From: Burkholderiales bacterium
GTDB taxonomy: Bacteria > Pseudomonadota > Gammaproteobacteria > Burkholderiales > Burkholderiaceae_C
NCBI GenBank assembly: GCA_947452135.1
Contig: CANGBT010000007.1
Location: 1 to 38,145 of the forward strand
Reading direction: 5' to 3'
DNA: 38,145 bases
The notes beneath the pieces are model-generated. The model was not told where the DNA came from and did not search any database. It saw only the letters and a program-made list of their open reading frames with translations. Made by a program: the position numbers and the translations under genes. This document shows, one piece after another, positions 18,345 through 29,769 of the stretch (its first letter is position 1; the number at the start of each line of letters is the position of its first letter).

Positions 18345-18959
18345 TCAAACGAGCCTGATATCCCACTGCTGCCGAGCAGCAAACACGAGGTTCGGGTACT
18401 CGGCGCGGCCACGGCTACCGTTATAGCGGCCGAGCGCCAGGAATTGATCGCCGCCCTCACGATCAAGGTAGTGCCGCAGGATCACGCATCCAAAGCGCAG
18501 ATTCGTCTGCATGTGGAAGAGCCGCCCGATGTCGCCATCACCGATAAGACGGGACCAAAACGGCATCACCTGCATGTAGCCTCGCGCACCAGCCGGACTG
18601 ATGGCGTATTTGCGAAAGCCACTTTCGATCTGAATCAGACCGAGGATCAGCGAAGGATCCAGTCCCTTACGCTTGCTCTCGTACCAGACGGTCTCGAGGA
18701 ACTCGACCCGACCGTCGTAGTCAGCCTTGCGGATCTTGAGGCGCTCGCTCGCGGCGCTCAACCAGCGAAGGTAGGCCAGCCGAGCCTCAGTCGTGTCGAA
18801 CTCGGGCTTGGGAGGGGCAGCCTCCGCGATGGCAGCCGACAGCGCAGAGCGAACAGCATCAGCCAGCGGCTCCTCGATCTGATCACCAGCGCGCGCACTC
18901 GGCATCGGAGCCAGCGTTGCCAGCCCCGACGCCAAAAGCCCGCGCCGGCTGACAGTCAT
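18345..18959 (-). CDS. Lytic transglycosylase (SLT family) with a Tat-like signal
   Basis: Exported enzyme that cleaves the MurNAc-GlcNAc bond of peptidoglycan to make 1,6-anhydro ends. From the ATG at 18959 it is 204 aa. The N-terminus [25 protein letters not shown] has a twin-arginine pattern (SRRGLL) and an ARA-G cleavage site. The catalytic domain carries the glutamate in [17 protein letters not shown], then [10 protein letters not shown] and [10 protein letters not shown], as in SLT-type goose-lysozyme folds. Its start overlaps the proS stop as ATGA, so it is likely expressed with proS. A named subgroup (such as MltE or MltC) is not assigned. A longer in-frame start at 18983 would lie inside proS. 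Confidence 0.9.
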   Translation of the reverse strand: MTVSRRGLLASGLATLAPMPSARAGDQIEEPLADAVRSALSAAIAEAAPPKPEFDTTEARLAYLRWLSAASERLKIRKADYDGRVEFLETVWYESKRKGLDPSLILGLIQIESGFRKYAISPAGARGYMQVMPFWSRLIGDGDIGRLFHMQTNLRFGCVILRHYLDREGGDQFLALGRYNGSRGRAEYPNLVFAARQQWDIRLV

Positions 18960-20698
18960 GCCGCCAGCTTCGCCTTCAGCCACTCGACGAGCCCCGACAG
19001 CGGTATCGCTACCGCCGCCGGGTCGCGCCGCCCCTGGTATTCGACGGCACCGTCCTTGAGACTGCGATCGCCGATCACCACCCGGTGAGGAACTCCAATG
19101 AGTTCCCAGTCGGCAAACATGGCACCTGGCCGCTCACCGCGGTCGTCAAGCACAGCATCGACTCCGGCGGCAACCAATGAGGCATGCAGCTCATCGGCTG
19201 CCGCCTTGACCGCTTCGGAACGGTCGTAACCAATGGGGCAAATCACCACGGCAAATGGGGCGATGGATGAGGGCCAGATCATCCCCCGGTCGTCATGCGA
19301 CTGCTCTACTGCCGCCCCGAGGATTCGCGTGATTCCGATGCCGTAGCAGCCCATTTCCATTAGGCGTGGCTTGCCGCCCTCATCCAGATAGGTAGCGCCC
19401 ATGGCTTCGCTGTATTTGGTGCCGAGGTAGAACACGTGCCCCACTTCAATGCCTCGCTGAATGGACAACGGGCCTGCTCCGTCCGGCGAGGTATCCCCCT
19501 CCACGACGTTTCGAATATCGGCTACAAGATGCGGCTCGGGCAAGTCCCGAACCCAGTTCACACCCACGTAGTGGAAGCCATCATCGTTGGCTCCACAGAC
19601 GAAATCGCTCATCGCTGCCACGGTTCGATCAGCAATAACGGTGACAGAAGCGGACACGCCCGCAGGGCCTAGAGATCCGGGCTTGCAAGCGAAGTTATCG
19701 AGAATTTCGGCATTGCTGGCGAATCGATAGCCCTGCTTCAGCCCCGGCAACTTCCCGACCTTCACCTCATTGAGGGCGTGGTCTCCCCGGACCAGCAACA
19801 AGAAAAGCGCGGCCTGCGACTTGGCCGATCCCTCGGGCGGGTCCGTGGCGAGAACCAACGATTTGACCGTGGACTCCAGGGGCAACTGCAGCAGGGCTGC
19901 CACGTCTTCACAGGTGGTGCATCCCGGCGTCGGCGTCTTCGCCAACTCTCGCGATGCAAAGCCGCGCGCGTCAATCAGCGGCATGGCTTCAGCCAGTTCA
20001 ATATTGGCCGCATAACTCGATTGCGGGCAGTAGACCACCGCATCCTCGCCCGTCTCGGCGATCACCTGGAACTCATGCGATCTGTCACCCCCAATGGCGC
20101 CCGTGTCGGCAGCGACCGCACGAAAGGTCAACCCCAACCGTTCAAAGATTCGCACATAGGCCGCATACATGGCGTCATAACTCGTGCCCGCTGAAGCCGC
20201 ATCCCGATCGAACGAGTACGCGTCCTTCATCGTGAACTCGCGGCCACGCATCACCCCGAAGCGTGGGCGACGCTCATCGCGGAATTTGGTCTGGATATGA
20301 AAGAAGTTCTTGGGCAGGGAGCGGTAGCTGCGAAGTTCCTGACGAGCAATGTCAGTGATCACCTCCTCGCTCGTGGGTTGGATGATGAAATCCCTGTCAT
20401 GCCTGTCCTTTACCCGCAGCAACTCAGGGCCCATCTTGTCAAAGCGCCCAGTTTCTTGCCACAACTCGGCCGGCTGCACCAAAGGCATCAGTAACTCAAC
20501 GGCTCCAGCGCGAGTCATCTCTTCGCGCACGATCGCCTCCACCTTACGGATGACACGCAAGCCCATGGGCATGTAGGTGTAGATCCCGGCGCTCAGTCGC
20601 TTGATGAAGCCAGCACGAAGCATCAGCTTGTGGCTGACCACCTCGGCTTCCGCTGGGGCTTCCCTCAGGGTGGAGATAAAGAACTGGGAGAGTTTCAT
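18956..20698 (-). CDS. proS: Prolyl-tRNA synthetase, bacterial type
   Basis: Charges tRNA-Pro with proline. The 580-aa protein is a class II synthetase with the bacterial-type editing insertion. Seen in order: [15 protein letters not shown] start, [20 protein letters not shown], motif 2 region [18 protein letters not shown] with the catalytic arginines, the inserted editing domain (about 220-400), motif 3 [12 protein letters not shown] and the C-terminal anticodon-binding domain. The ATG at 20698 matches the family; 36 extra upstream codons are non-homologous. It is divergent from rppH and followed by the lytic transglycosylase gene with an ATGA overlap. The cognate-family tRNA-Pro(CGG) gene is also in this window at 25595. 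Confidence 0.98.
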   Translation of the reverse strand: MKLSQFFISTLREAPAEAEVVSHKLMLRAGFIKRLSAGIYTYMPMGLRVIRKVEAIVREEMTRAGAVELLMPLVQPAELWQETGRFDKMGPELLRVKDRHDRDFIIQPTSEEVITDIARQELRSYRSLPKNFFHIQTKFRDERRPRFGVMRGREFTMKDAYSFDRDAASAGTSYDAMYAAYVRIFERLGLTFRAVAADTGAIGGDRSHEFQVIAETGEDAVVYCPQSSYAANIELAEAMPLIDARGFASRELAKTPTPGCTTCEDVAALLQLPLESTVKSLVLATDPPEGSAKSQAALFLLLVRGDHALNEVKVGKLPGLKQGYRFASNAEILDNFACKPGSLGPAGVSASVTVIADRTVAAMSDFVCGANDDGFHYVGVNWVRDLPEPHLVADIRNVVEGDTSPDGAGPLSIQRGIEVGHVFYLGTKYSEAMGATYLDEGGKPRLMEMGCYGIGITRILGAAVEQSHDDRGMIWPSSIAPFAVVICPIGYDRSEAVKAAADELHASLVAAGVDAVLDDRGERPGAMFADWELIGVPHRVVIGDRSLKDGAVEYQGRRDPAAVAIPLSGLVEWLKAKLAA

Positions 20699-20782
20699 GA
20701 CGACATGAGCCCTGGCAGGCTCCAAATAAGCGCACCAGCCGACAGCAAGCCGCCAACTCAGGGGGATCAAAGAGCAAGGAAC

Positions 20783-20810
20783 TTGCTCCGCCCATACCCA
20801 GTGCAATAAT
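20783..20810 (+). promoter_or_regulatory. Candidate rppH promoter with extended -10
   Basis: TTGCTC (20783-20788) and AATAAT (20805-20810) are 16 bp apart, and TGC directly precedes the -10, giving an extended -10 element. Transcription would start about 22 nt before the rppH ATG. No promoter for the divergent proS was assigned. Confidence 0.5.
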
Positions 20811-20839
20811 GAAAATAACTAGAGATTCTGGAGAAGATT

Positions 20840-21427
20840 ATGCTCGACCGTGAGGGGTTCAGACCCAACGTCGGGATCGTGCTGCTCAACCACAGGAACG
20901 AGGTGTTTTGGGGCAAACGGCTCCGAACACACTCTTGGCAGTTCCCTCAAGGGGGGATCAAATACGGCGAAACGCCCGAGCAGGCGATGTATCGAGAACT
21001 GCATGAAGAGGTCGGTTTATTCCCTGACCACGTCCGCATCATCGCGCGCACTCGGGACTGGTTGCGCTACGAGGTGCCCGACCGGTTCATTCGACGCGAG
21101 TCTCGTGGCCACTACAAGGGTCAAAAGCAGATCTGGTTTCTGCTCCAACTGACCGGCAGGGACAGCGACATGAATCTAAGGGCGACAAGCCATCCCGAGT
21201 TTGACGCATGGCGATGGCATGAGTACTGGATCCCACTGGAAGTGGTGATTGACTTCAAGCGAGATGTCTATCAAACAGCACTGACCGAACTGTCCAAGTT
21301 CTTACCAAAATCGGGTCAGAACAGGTATTTTCCGGCTGCGACAAACCTGAGGTCCGAACAGGTACGTTCTGAGGGGAACTCAACCCCAATCACCGAGATT
21401 CAGTCCGCCCCCCATCGATCAAGCTAG
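20840..21427 (+). CDS. rppH: RNA pyrophosphohydrolase (Nudix)
   Basis: Removes pyrophosphate from the 5' triphosphate of mRNAs, opening them to RNase E decay. The 195-aa protein starts [15 protein letters not shown] and has the Nudix box at 38-60 ([18 protein letters not shown]) with the metal-binding glutamates intact. The family hallmark [11 protein letters not shown] precedes it. The C-terminus beyond about residue 160 is a variable tail. A GGAG ribosome-binding site stands 7-8 nt before the ATG. It is divergent from proS and converges on proB, an arrangement usual in Burkholderiales. Confidence 0.96.
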   Translation: MLDREGFRPNVGIVLLNHRNEVFWGKRLRTHSWQFPQGGIKYGETPEQAMYRELHEEVGLFPDHVRIIARTRDWLRYEVPDRFIRRESRGHYKGQKQIWFLLQLTGRDSDMNLRATSHPEFDAWRWHEYWIPLEVVIDFKRDVYQTALTELSKFLPKSGQNRYFPAATNLRSEQVRSEGNSTPITEIQSAPHRSS

Positions 21428-21455
21428 AGAGCAAAGTCTGAACCACAGCCACGGT

Positions 21456-23693
<2,238 letters not shown>

Positions 23694-23724
23694 CCCCAAC
23701 CGGAGCCATGGAATAGATCCATTC

Positions 23725-23755
23725 TAAAAAACAAAAGCCCCGGTAAACCGGGGCT
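23725..23755 (-). terminator. Rho-independent terminator of rplU-rpmA
   Basis: A perfect 8-bp stem (AGCCCCGG/CCGGGGCT, 23736-23743 and 23748-23755) with a 4-nt loop is followed on the minus strand by TTTTGTTTTTTA. The hairpin is strong and correctly oriented to end the rplU-rpmA transcript 24 bp past rpmA. Confidence 0.9.
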
Positions 23756-23778
23756 CGCGAAGTATCGACCGACTGAGA

Positions 23779-24036
23779 TCAGTGACTCTTGACGCTCACT
23801 GTTCGGCGATTTTGGGGGCCCTTCACAGAGAAGACGACCTCGCCATCAGCAAGCGCAAAGAGAGTGTGGTCTCTTCCAACTCCGACGTTGACTCCGGGAT
23901 GGAACTGCGTTCCACGTTGGCGAACAATGATGGATCCGGAAGAAATTACTTCACCACCGTAGGCCTTAACACCCAACATTTTTGGCTGGGAATCACGTCC
24001 ATTTCGCGTTGAGCCGCCGCCTTTTTTCTGTGCCAT
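23779..24036 (-). CDS. rpmA: 50S ribosomal protein L27
   Basis: Small basic protein of the large subunit whose N-terminus reaches the peptidyl-transferase centre. The 85-aa product [19 protein letters not shown] has the normal family start without the Firmicute-type cleavable extension. [13 protein letters not shown] and [14 protein letters not shown] are conserved. It follows rplU by 30 bp with a GAAGAG ribosome-binding site and is followed by a strong terminator. Confidence 0.98.
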   Translation of the reverse strand: MAQKKGGGSTRNGRDSQPKMLGVKAYGGEVISSGSIIVRQRGTQFHPGVNVGVGRDHTLFALADGEVVFSVKGPQNRRTVSVKSH

Positions 24037-24066
24037 GATTTACTCTTCAGGATTGAGTTTATGGGG

Positions 24067-24378
24067 TCAGCCGTTGACGGCGCCGATCTCAATTTCAGTA
24101 AAAGATTGTCGGTGACCTTGACGCTTTTGATAATGCTTACGGCGACGCATCTTGAAGATGCGAACCTTGGCAAGCCTGCCCTGCGCCGTCACGGTGGCGG
24201 TGACTGTGACGCCAGCCACCAAGGGAGAGCCCACCCGCATTTCGGCACCTTCGCCCACAGCCAAGACCTGATCGATCGTGATCACTTGGCCGACGTCAGC
24301 GGCAATTTTCTCAACTTTGACCTTCTCGCCGGTGGCGACCCGGTATTGCTTCCCACCGGTTTTAATGACCGCGTACAT
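24067..24378 (-). CDS. rplU: 50S ribosomal protein L21
   Basis: Large-subunit ribosomal protein that binds 23S rRNA. The 103-aa protein from the ATG at 24378 begins [19 protein letters not shown] and has the C-terminal signature [17 protein letters not shown] longer in-frame extension upstream to 24546 crosses the promoter region and is not coding. It is the first gene of rplU-rpmA and is divergent from ispB. Confidence 0.98.
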   Translation of the reverse strand: MYAVIKTGGKQYRVATGEKVKVEKIAADVGQVITIDQVLAVGEGAEMRVGSPLVAGVTVTATVTAQGRLAKVRIFKMRRRKHYQKRQGHRQSFTEIEIGAVNG

Positions 24379-24452
24379 ATCAGCACCTTCCAATTTGGTT
24401 CCTAGCGCCCATCGGCCACCAAGTTGACCCTCGACCGCGCGCAGAACCCGAC

Positions 24453-24461
24453 ACTTTAGCA
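24453..24461 (-). promoter_or_regulatory. Extended -10 element of the rplU promoter
   Basis: On the minus strand, TGC directly precedes TAAAGT (24453-24458). The -35 region is poor, which an extended -10 can offset. The 5' untranslated region would be about 65-70 nt, leaving room for the normal leader of rplU. Confidence 0.5.
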
Positions 24462-24528
24462 CAAAGTCAGACCCGTTCGACCTCGACTCGCCAAGACTGG
24501 ACGAACGACGACTGAGATCGGCGGTTTC

Positions 24529-24534
24529 TATAAT
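24529..24534 (+). promoter_or_regulatory. -10 element of a candidate ispB promoter
   Basis: A perfect TATAAT lies 26 bp before the ispB GTG. No convincing -35 is visible. Transcription would begin about 15-20 nt before the start codon, close to the AAGGAT ribosome-binding site. Confidence 0.5.
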
Positions 24535-24560
24535 TTCAGATCCCATTTTTTAAGGATCGC

Positions 24561-25556
24561 GTGAGCGCCAACCCCCAAGTCCTCGGTTCGGACCAGCACC
24601 CAAGCACCGCCGCGATGGACGCAGAAATGCGTGAGGTTGACTCGGTCATTCGACGCAGACTCACATCAGAAGTCGCGCTTGTCGACCAGATCGCCAGATA
24701 CATAACCAGCGCTGGTGGCAAGCGAATCAGGCCATTGCTGGTGTTGCTGTTCTCAAACGCGCTTGGCTTCAAAGGTCCGGAGCGGTTCGAGTTGGCAGCG
24801 AGCGTGGAATTCATCCACACCGCGACCCTGCTACACGATGACGTGGTGGACGAGTCAGGCTTGAGGCGTGGGCGCCAGACCTCCAATGCGGTGTTTGGAA
24901 ACGCGGCAAGTGTGTTGGTGGGGGATTTCATCTACTCGCGCGCCTTCCAGATGATGGTGTCCGTCAACCAGATGCGCGTGCTTCAAGTTTTGTCGGACGC
25001 AACGAATGTCATCGCCGAGGGCGAAGTGCTTCAACTCATGAACATGCATGATGCCGACCTCCAAGTTGGCGACTACCTCAAGGTGATTCGCTACAAGACG
25101 GCCAAGCTCTTTGAGGCCAGCGCGAGGTTGGGTGCCGTTTTGGCCCACTCACCTCCGGAGATCGAGGAGGCCTGCGCAGACTATGGCCGCTCTTTGGGCA
25201 CAGCATTTCAGCTGATTGATGACCTGCTTGACTACGAGGGGTCGACCACCGAACTGGGGAAAAACGTCGGCGATGACCTTCGAGAAGGAAAGCCCACGCT
25301 GCCTTTGCTGATCGCCATGGAGCGAGGCGACGAGAAAGACCGCGCATTGATTCGCCAGGCAATTCAAAACGGCGAAGTGGAGCGACTGGCAGATGTCATT
25401 GCCATCGTCCGCCGCACCGGAGCACTCGATGCGACGCGGGACGCGGCCCGCGAGGAAACCATCCGTGCACAGCGCAGCCTGGCAGTGCTTGAGGACTCGG
25501 TGCACAAGGAGGCTCTGCTAAAGTTGTGCGAACGCTCGCTTGAGCGATCAGCCTGA
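24561..25556 (+). CDS. ispB: Polyprenyl diphosphate synthase (octaprenyl type)
   Basis: Chain-elongating trans-prenyltransferase that makes the ubiquinone side chain from farnesyl diphosphate and IPP. The 331-aa protein shows GGKRIRPLLVLL, the first Asp-rich motif DDVVD (93-97, within LLHDDVVDESGLRRG) and the second DDLLD (220-224), plus the KTAKLFEASA segment. The GTG at 24561 has an AAGGAT Shine-Dalgarno; an ATG at 24615 is the alternative. Chain length (C40 usual in Burkholderiales) cannot be read from sequence with certainty. It is divergent from rplU and followed by tRNA-Pro. Confidence 0.95.
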   Translation: MSANPQVLGSDQHPSTAAMDAEMREVDSVIRRRLTSEVALVDQIARYITSAGGKRIRPLLVLLFSNALGFKGPERFELAASVEFIHTATLLHDDVVDESGLRRGRQTSNAVFGNAASVLVGDFIYSRAFQMMVSVNQMRVLQVLSDATNVIAEGEVLQLMNMHDADLQVGDYLKVIRYKTAKLFEASARLGAVLAHSPPEIEEACADYGRSLGTAFQLIDDLLDYEGSTTELGKNVGDDLREGKPTLPLLIAMERGDEKDRALIRQAIQNGEVERLADVIAIVRRTGALDATRDAAREETIRAQRSLAVLEDSVHKEALLKLCERSLERSA

Positions 25557-25594
25557 GTTCGGTGGCGTTGGATTCGGACTCGGCGATTCAAAGT

Positions 25595-25671
25595 CGGGGT
25601 GTAGCTTAGCCTGGTAGAGCGCTACGTTCGGGACGTAGAGGCCGGAGGTTCGAATCCTCTCACCCCGACCA
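25595..25671 (+). tRNA. tRNA-Pro (anticodon CGG)
   Basis: A complete 77-nt cloverleaf with encoded CCA. Acceptor CGGGGTG pairs with CACCCCG, the anticodon stem CTACG/CGTAG encloses TTCGGGA (anticodon CGG), and the T-arm has GGTTCGAATCC. It reads CCG codons, which are frequent in GC-rich genomes. It follows ispB by 38 bp; I see no separate strong promoter or terminator. The rest of the gap up to pilB (25672-25856) holds nothing I recognise. Confidence 0.96.
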
Positions 25672-25856
25672 CCTGAGACTTAGCGGCCGGAGCATCATTT
25701 GCCTTCTCCCATGTCCAACGCCGATGAACCCGCTGCCCGCTCGGATCCCTCAGGCTCGGCAGTGCGCGGGGTACCTCGATGGCAACTTATCGGTTCTACG
25801 TGCATGCGCCCTAGCATGGTCTTCTTGACGGCTTCAGCGTCGAATCAGGGGGCTTG

Positions 25857-27575
25857 ATGGCCGACACGCTCGCTGAAACACCGCACTCGGCACTTTCGGG
25901 AGTCGCGCGCGTTCTTGTGCATGCGGGCAAGCTCACCGAGAAGGCCGCAGAGGGCCTTGTGAGGTCAGCGAGCGAGAAGAAAATCAGTTTCGTGGCCGCA
26001 CTGATCAAGGCAGGCGCAGTGTCCGCAGCTGACTTGGCGCACACGCTGTCGACGGCGCTGGCGCTTCCGCTACTTGACCTGAACGCCATCGAACCCCAGA
26101 AGCTGCCGCGCAGCATCATCGATGGGAAGTTGTCCTCTCAATATCAGGTGGTCGTACTGGGCAAGCGCGGTGGGCGGCTGTTCATCGGTGGGGCTGACCC
26201 TACAGACCAGGAGGCGGTCGAACGCATCAAGTTTGCGACCCAGCTCACACCCGAGTGGGTGATCGTCGAGCACGACAAGCTCTCGAAGATTCTCGAGGGT
26301 AGCGGGACGAGCGCGAGTGAGACCTTCGAAGCGATGTCTTCCGGGGATTTCGAGTTCGATGTGACCGAAGAAGTCGGTGCACCCGAGTCTGCTGAGCCCG
26401 CGGCCGAGGTCGAAGACGCACCCGTGGTGCGATTCCTGCAGAAGATGCTGATCGACGCCATCAACGCGCGCGCATCCGACCTTCATTTCGAGCCCTACGA
26501 GTACCACTACCGCGTTCGCTTCCGCATTGATGGCGAACTGCGCGAGATCACTCAACCTCCGATCGCGATCAAGGACAAGCTTTCGTCCCGCATCAAGGTG
26601 ATTTCAAGGCTGGACATTGCCGAAAAAAGAGTGCCTCAAGACGGCCGGATGAAGTTGAAGTTCGGCAGCAAGTCCATCGACTTTCGGGTCAGCACTCTGC
26701 CGACCTTGTTCGGCGAAAAGATCGTGATCCGTATCTTGGATGCCTCGAGCGCCAAGTTGGGCATCGAGGCCTTGGGCTACGAAAAGATCGAGCGCGACCG
26801 CCTGCTTCAGTGCATCCAACGTCCCTATGGAATGGTGCTGGTGACCGGCCCGACAGGCTCCGGCAAGACCGTCTCGTTGTACACCTGCCTGAACATCCTG
26901 AATCAGCCAGGCGTCAACATCTCGACCGTCGAGGATCCGGCAGAAATCAACCTCCCCGGCATCAACCAGGTCAATGTCAACGACAAGGCGGGTATGACTT
27001 TCGCCGTGGCACTGAAGTCGTTCCTCAGGCAGGACCCGGACATCATCATGGTGGGCGAGATTCGTGATTTGGAGACCGCAGACATCGCTATCAAGGCCGC
27101 GCAAACCGGTCACATGGTGATGTCCACGCTCCACACCAACGATGCCCCGACGACGCTGACGCGAATGCTGAACATGGGGGTAGCGCCCTTCAACATCGCA
27201 TCCAGCGTGCTGCTGATCACGGCGCAACGTCTGGCTCGCAAGCTGTGCGAGTCATGCAAGGCCCCAGCCGACTACCCGCGAGAGGCCATGCGCAAGGCCG
27301 GCTTCGACGAGAGCGACCTCAATGGTTCCTGGAAACCCTTTCGTGCGGTCGGTTGTTCAGCCTGCTCCAACGGATACCGCGGGCGTGTGGGGATTTACCA
27401 AGTGATGCCCATCACCGAGGAGATTCAGCGAATCATCCTCGCCGAAGGTACCGCCATGGACATCGCTGAGCAGGCGCAGCGCGAAGGCGTACGCAACCTG
27501 CGGCAGTCCGGCTTGATCAAGGTTCGAGCTGGCGTCACGACGCTTGAAGAAGTGATCGCTGTCACCAACGATTGA
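25857..27575 (+). CDS. pilB: Type IV pilus extension ATPase PilB
   Basis: Hexameric cytoplasmic ATPase that drives pilus polymerisation at the inner-membrane platform. From the ATG at 25857 it is 572 aa, with AGGGGG as ribosome-binding site; a TTG one codon upstream is ignored. The N-terminal MshEN-like region (about 10-150) is followed by a second N-domain and the ATPase core with Walker A GPTGSGKT (331-338), DPDIIMVGEIRD (Walker B region) and HTNDAP. The tetra-cysteine zinc motif CESCKAP with CSACSNGYRGRVGIYQV marks the PilB/GspE group rather than PilT. It heads pilB-pilC-pilD, 65 bp before pilC. Confidence 0.97.
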   Translation: MADTLAETPHSALSGVARVLVHAGKLTEKAAEGLVRSASEKKISFVAALIKAGAVSAADLAHTLSTALALPLLDLNAIEPQKLPRSIIDGKLSSQYQVVVLGKRGGRLFIGGADPTDQEAVERIKFATQLTPEWVIVEHDKLSKILEGSGTSASETFEAMSSGDFEFDVTEEVGAPESAEPAAEVEDAPVVRFLQKMLIDAINARASDLHFEPYEYHYRVRFRIDGELREITQPPIAIKDKLSSRIKVISRLDIAEKRVPQDGRMKLKFGSKSIDFRVSTLPTLFGEKIVIRILDASSAKLGIEALGYEKIERDRLLQCIQRPYGMVLVTGPTGSGKTVSLYTCLNILNQPGVNISTVEDPAEINLPGINQVNVNDKAGMTFAVALKSFLRQDPDIIMVGEIRDLETADIAIKAAQTGHMVMSTLHTNDAPTTLTRMLNMGVAPFNIASSVLLITAQRLARKLCESCKAPADYPREAMRKAGFDESDLNGSWKPFRAVGCSACSNGYRGRVGIYQVMPITEEIQRIILAEGTAMDIAEQAQREGVRNLRQSGLIKVRAGVTTLEEVIAVTND

Positions 27576-27640
27576 TTCGAACTGAATAAAGCCACAATCC
27601 GGCCGATAACACGATTGGTGGATCGTTTCCCGGAGGCACC

Positions 27641-28861
27641 ATGGCGACTGCAGCGGCCGCAAAGAGCGGCAGAGATGTCGTTTTCGAGTACGAAGGCAAG
27701 GACAAAAACGGCAAACTCGTTCGGGGAGAGATGCGCGCCGGTGGGGAAGCGATGGTCAGCGCCAGCCTGCGTCGCCAAGGCGTCCTCGTCACCAAGATCA
27801 AGAAGCGGCGTACGAGTGGCGGGAGCTCCATCAAGCAAAAAGACATCGCGGTCTTCACACGACAGTTGTCGACCATGATGCGTGCGGGTGTGCCGCTGAT
27901 CCAGTCTTTCGACATCGTGGCACGCGGCAGCCCCAATCCAAGACTGACGAAGCTGCTCACGGATATTCGTTCTGATGTGGAAACAGGCTCCAGCCTGTCT
28001 TCCGCGTTTCGCAAGCACCCGATCTATTTCGACGCTCTGTACTGCAACCTCGTCGAAGCCGGCGAGGCTGGCGGCATTCTCGAAGCTCTGCTTGACCGCT
28101 TGGCCGTCTATCAAGAAAAGACGATGGCCATCAAGAACAAGATCAAGTCGGCCCTGATCTATCCGGTCGCAGTGTTGGTCGTGGCTTTCGTGGTGCTGGC
28201 CGTGATCATGATTTTCGTGATCCCGGCCTTCAAGGACGTCTTCACCTCGTTCGGAGCGGACTTGCCTGCACCCACCCTGATCGTGATCGCAATGTCGGAG
28301 TTTTTCGTGAGTTACTGGTGGGCCATATTCGGCTCTGTGGGTGGCGGAATCTACTTCTTCATGGAGTCGTGGAAACGATCCGAAAAGATGCAGAAAACGA
28401 TGGATCGGCTCCTGCTGCGCGTGCCGGTTTTTGGCGATCTGGTCAACAAGTCCGCCATCGCCCGCTGGACACGCACGCTGTCGACGATGTTCGCGGCCGG
28501 CGTACCGCTGGTCGAGGCACTTGACTCAGTTGGCGGCGCGTCGGGTAACGCGGTTTTTGCCGAGGCGACCGAAGCGATCCAGAAGGACGTCTCAACGGGC
28601 TCGTCGCTCACGACATCCATGCAGACCACGGGCGTCTTTCCGAACATGGTCTTGCAGATGTGTTCAATCGGCGAAGAATCCGGCTCGCTTGACCAGATGC
28701 TCGGCAAGGCAGCCGAGTTCTATGAGGACGAAGTCGATGAGGCCGTCAAAGGACTCTCGAGCCTGATGGAACCCTTCATCATCGTGATCCTGGGCACCTT
28801 GATCGGCGGCATCGTGGTCTCCATGTACCTGCCCATCTTCAAAATCGGCCAAGTCGTCTGA
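27641..28861 (+). CDS. pilC: Type IV pilus inner-membrane platform protein PilC
   Basis: Polytopic platform protein that couples PilB to pilin insertion. The 406-aa protein has two T2SSF domains: the first with FTRQLSTMMRAGVPLIQSF, the second with WTRTLSTMFAAGVPLVEAL, each followed by EAGEAGG or GEESGSLDQML. Three transmembrane helices lie near residues 170-190, 220-240 and 375-395. A CGGAGG ribosome-binding site precedes the ATG. It sits between pilB and pilD in the usual order and is normal in length. Confidence 0.97.
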   Translation: MATAAAAKSGRDVVFEYEGKDKNGKLVRGEMRAGGEAMVSASLRRQGVLVTKIKKRRTSGGSSIKQKDIAVFTRQLSTMMRAGVPLIQSFDIVARGSPNPRLTKLLTDIRSDVETGSSLSSAFRKHPIYFDALYCNLVEAGEAGGILEALLDRLAVYQEKTMAIKNKIKSALIYPVAVLVVAFVVLAVIMIFVIPAFKDVFTSFGADLPAPTLIVIAMSEFFVSYWWAIFGSVGGGIYFFMESWKRSEKMQKTMDRLLLRVPVFGDLVNKSAIARWTRTLSTMFAAGVPLVEALDSVGGASGNAVFAEATEAIQKDVSTGSSLTTSMQTTGVFPNMVLQMCSIGEESGSLDQMLGKAAEFYEDEVDEAVKGLSSLMEPFIIVILGTLIGGIVVSMYLPIFKIGQVV

Positions 28862-28871
28862 TCCTGGCAGC

Positions 28872-29723
28872 ATGGATTTGTCGTTCGCAGGCATTTTTCT
28901 CACGCCGTGGGCGCTGGCCTTGTTCGGCTTGTGCATCGGTAGCTTCCTGAACGTGGTCATCCATCGGCTCCCGCTGATGCTCGACAGAACCTGGAAAGCC
29001 GACAGCGCGGACATGCTGGGCGTCGAAGTCAAGCTGCCGCCCGAAATCAGTTTGTCCGCCCCACGCTCGCGTTGCCCGCAGTGCGGCCACGCGATCGCCT
29101 GGCACGAGAACATCCCGGTGCTGAGCTATTTGCGGTTGGGGGGGAAGTGCTCTGCCTGCAAGACGCGGATCCCGGCCCGCTATCCGTTTTTCGAGGTCCT
29201 GACCTCGTTGATATTCGCAGCGCTGGCGTGGCGTTTCGATTCGAGCCCAGAGGTGCTGGCATGGTGTGCTTTCGCAGCGGTTCTGGTGGCGCTCGGCGGT
29301 ATCGATTGGGACACTACGCTGCTGCCTGATGGGTTGACCCTGCCCCTGCTGTGGGGCGGTTTGCTGGCGGCGGCGCTGGGGCTGACGACCACGTTGTCCG
29401 CAGCCGTTTGGGGTGCGATCGTCGGCTACTTGTCTCTTTGGTCCGTCTACTGGCTGTTCAAGCTGGTCACGGGCAAGGAGGGCATGGGGTACGGTGATTT
29501 CAAGCTGCTCGCGGCTCTGGGCGCATGGCTGGGCGTCTCGATGGTCCTTCCAGTGGTCTTGGGCGCGTCGATCATCGGCGCGGTGGTCGGCATCGGGATG
29601 AAGCTCAACAGCAGCCTTCGTGAAGGGCGCTACGTGCCGTTCGGTCCGTTCCTCGCAGGCTCCGGCTTGGCCGTGCTGCTTCTCGGACCTGCACGGGTGC
29701 TGGGCTGGCTGGGTTGGGCCTGA
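28872..29723 (+). CDS. pilD: Prepilin peptidase / N-methyltransferase PilD
   Basis: Inner-membrane aspartic protease that trims the leader of prepilins and pseudopilins and N-methylates the new N-terminus. The 283-aa protein has about eight transmembrane helices. The cytoplasmic methylase-side domain has two CxxC pairs (CPQCGH and CSACKTRIPARYP) that bind zinc. Catalytic aspartates are in GGIDWDTTLLPD and in the GxGD-type motif GMGYGDFKLLAALG. The start SFAGIFLTPWALALFGLCIGSFLN is typical. It follows pilC by 10 bp and is followed by coaE. Confidence 0.97.
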   Translation: MDLSFAGIFLTPWALALFGLCIGSFLNVVIHRLPLMLDRTWKADSADMLGVEVKLPPEISLSAPRSRCPQCGHAIAWHENIPVLSYLRLGGKCSACKTRIPARYPFFEVLTSLIFAALAWRFDSSPEVLAWCAFAAVLVALGGIDWDTTLLPDGLTLPLLWGGLLAAALGLTTTLSAAVWGAIVGYLSLWSVYWLFKLVTGKEGMGYGDFKLLAALGAWLGVSMVLPVVLGASIIGAVVGIGMKLNSSLREGRYVPFGPFLAGSGLAVLLLGPARVLGWLGWA

Positions 29724-29769
29724 AGCCGGGCCGCTCGCGCTGACCCTCGCCTCGAATCGAGTCTTCAGC

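Noticed and set aside
18310..18350. Terminator between ubiX and the lytic transglycosylase gene
   Set aside because: Only a 6-bp inverted repeat with a 16-nt loop and no T-run in either direction.
25740..25856. Sigma54 promoter upstream of pilB
   Set aside because: A TGGCA stretch at about 25779 looked promising, but no GC lies at the required 10-bp distance, so the -12 element is missing.
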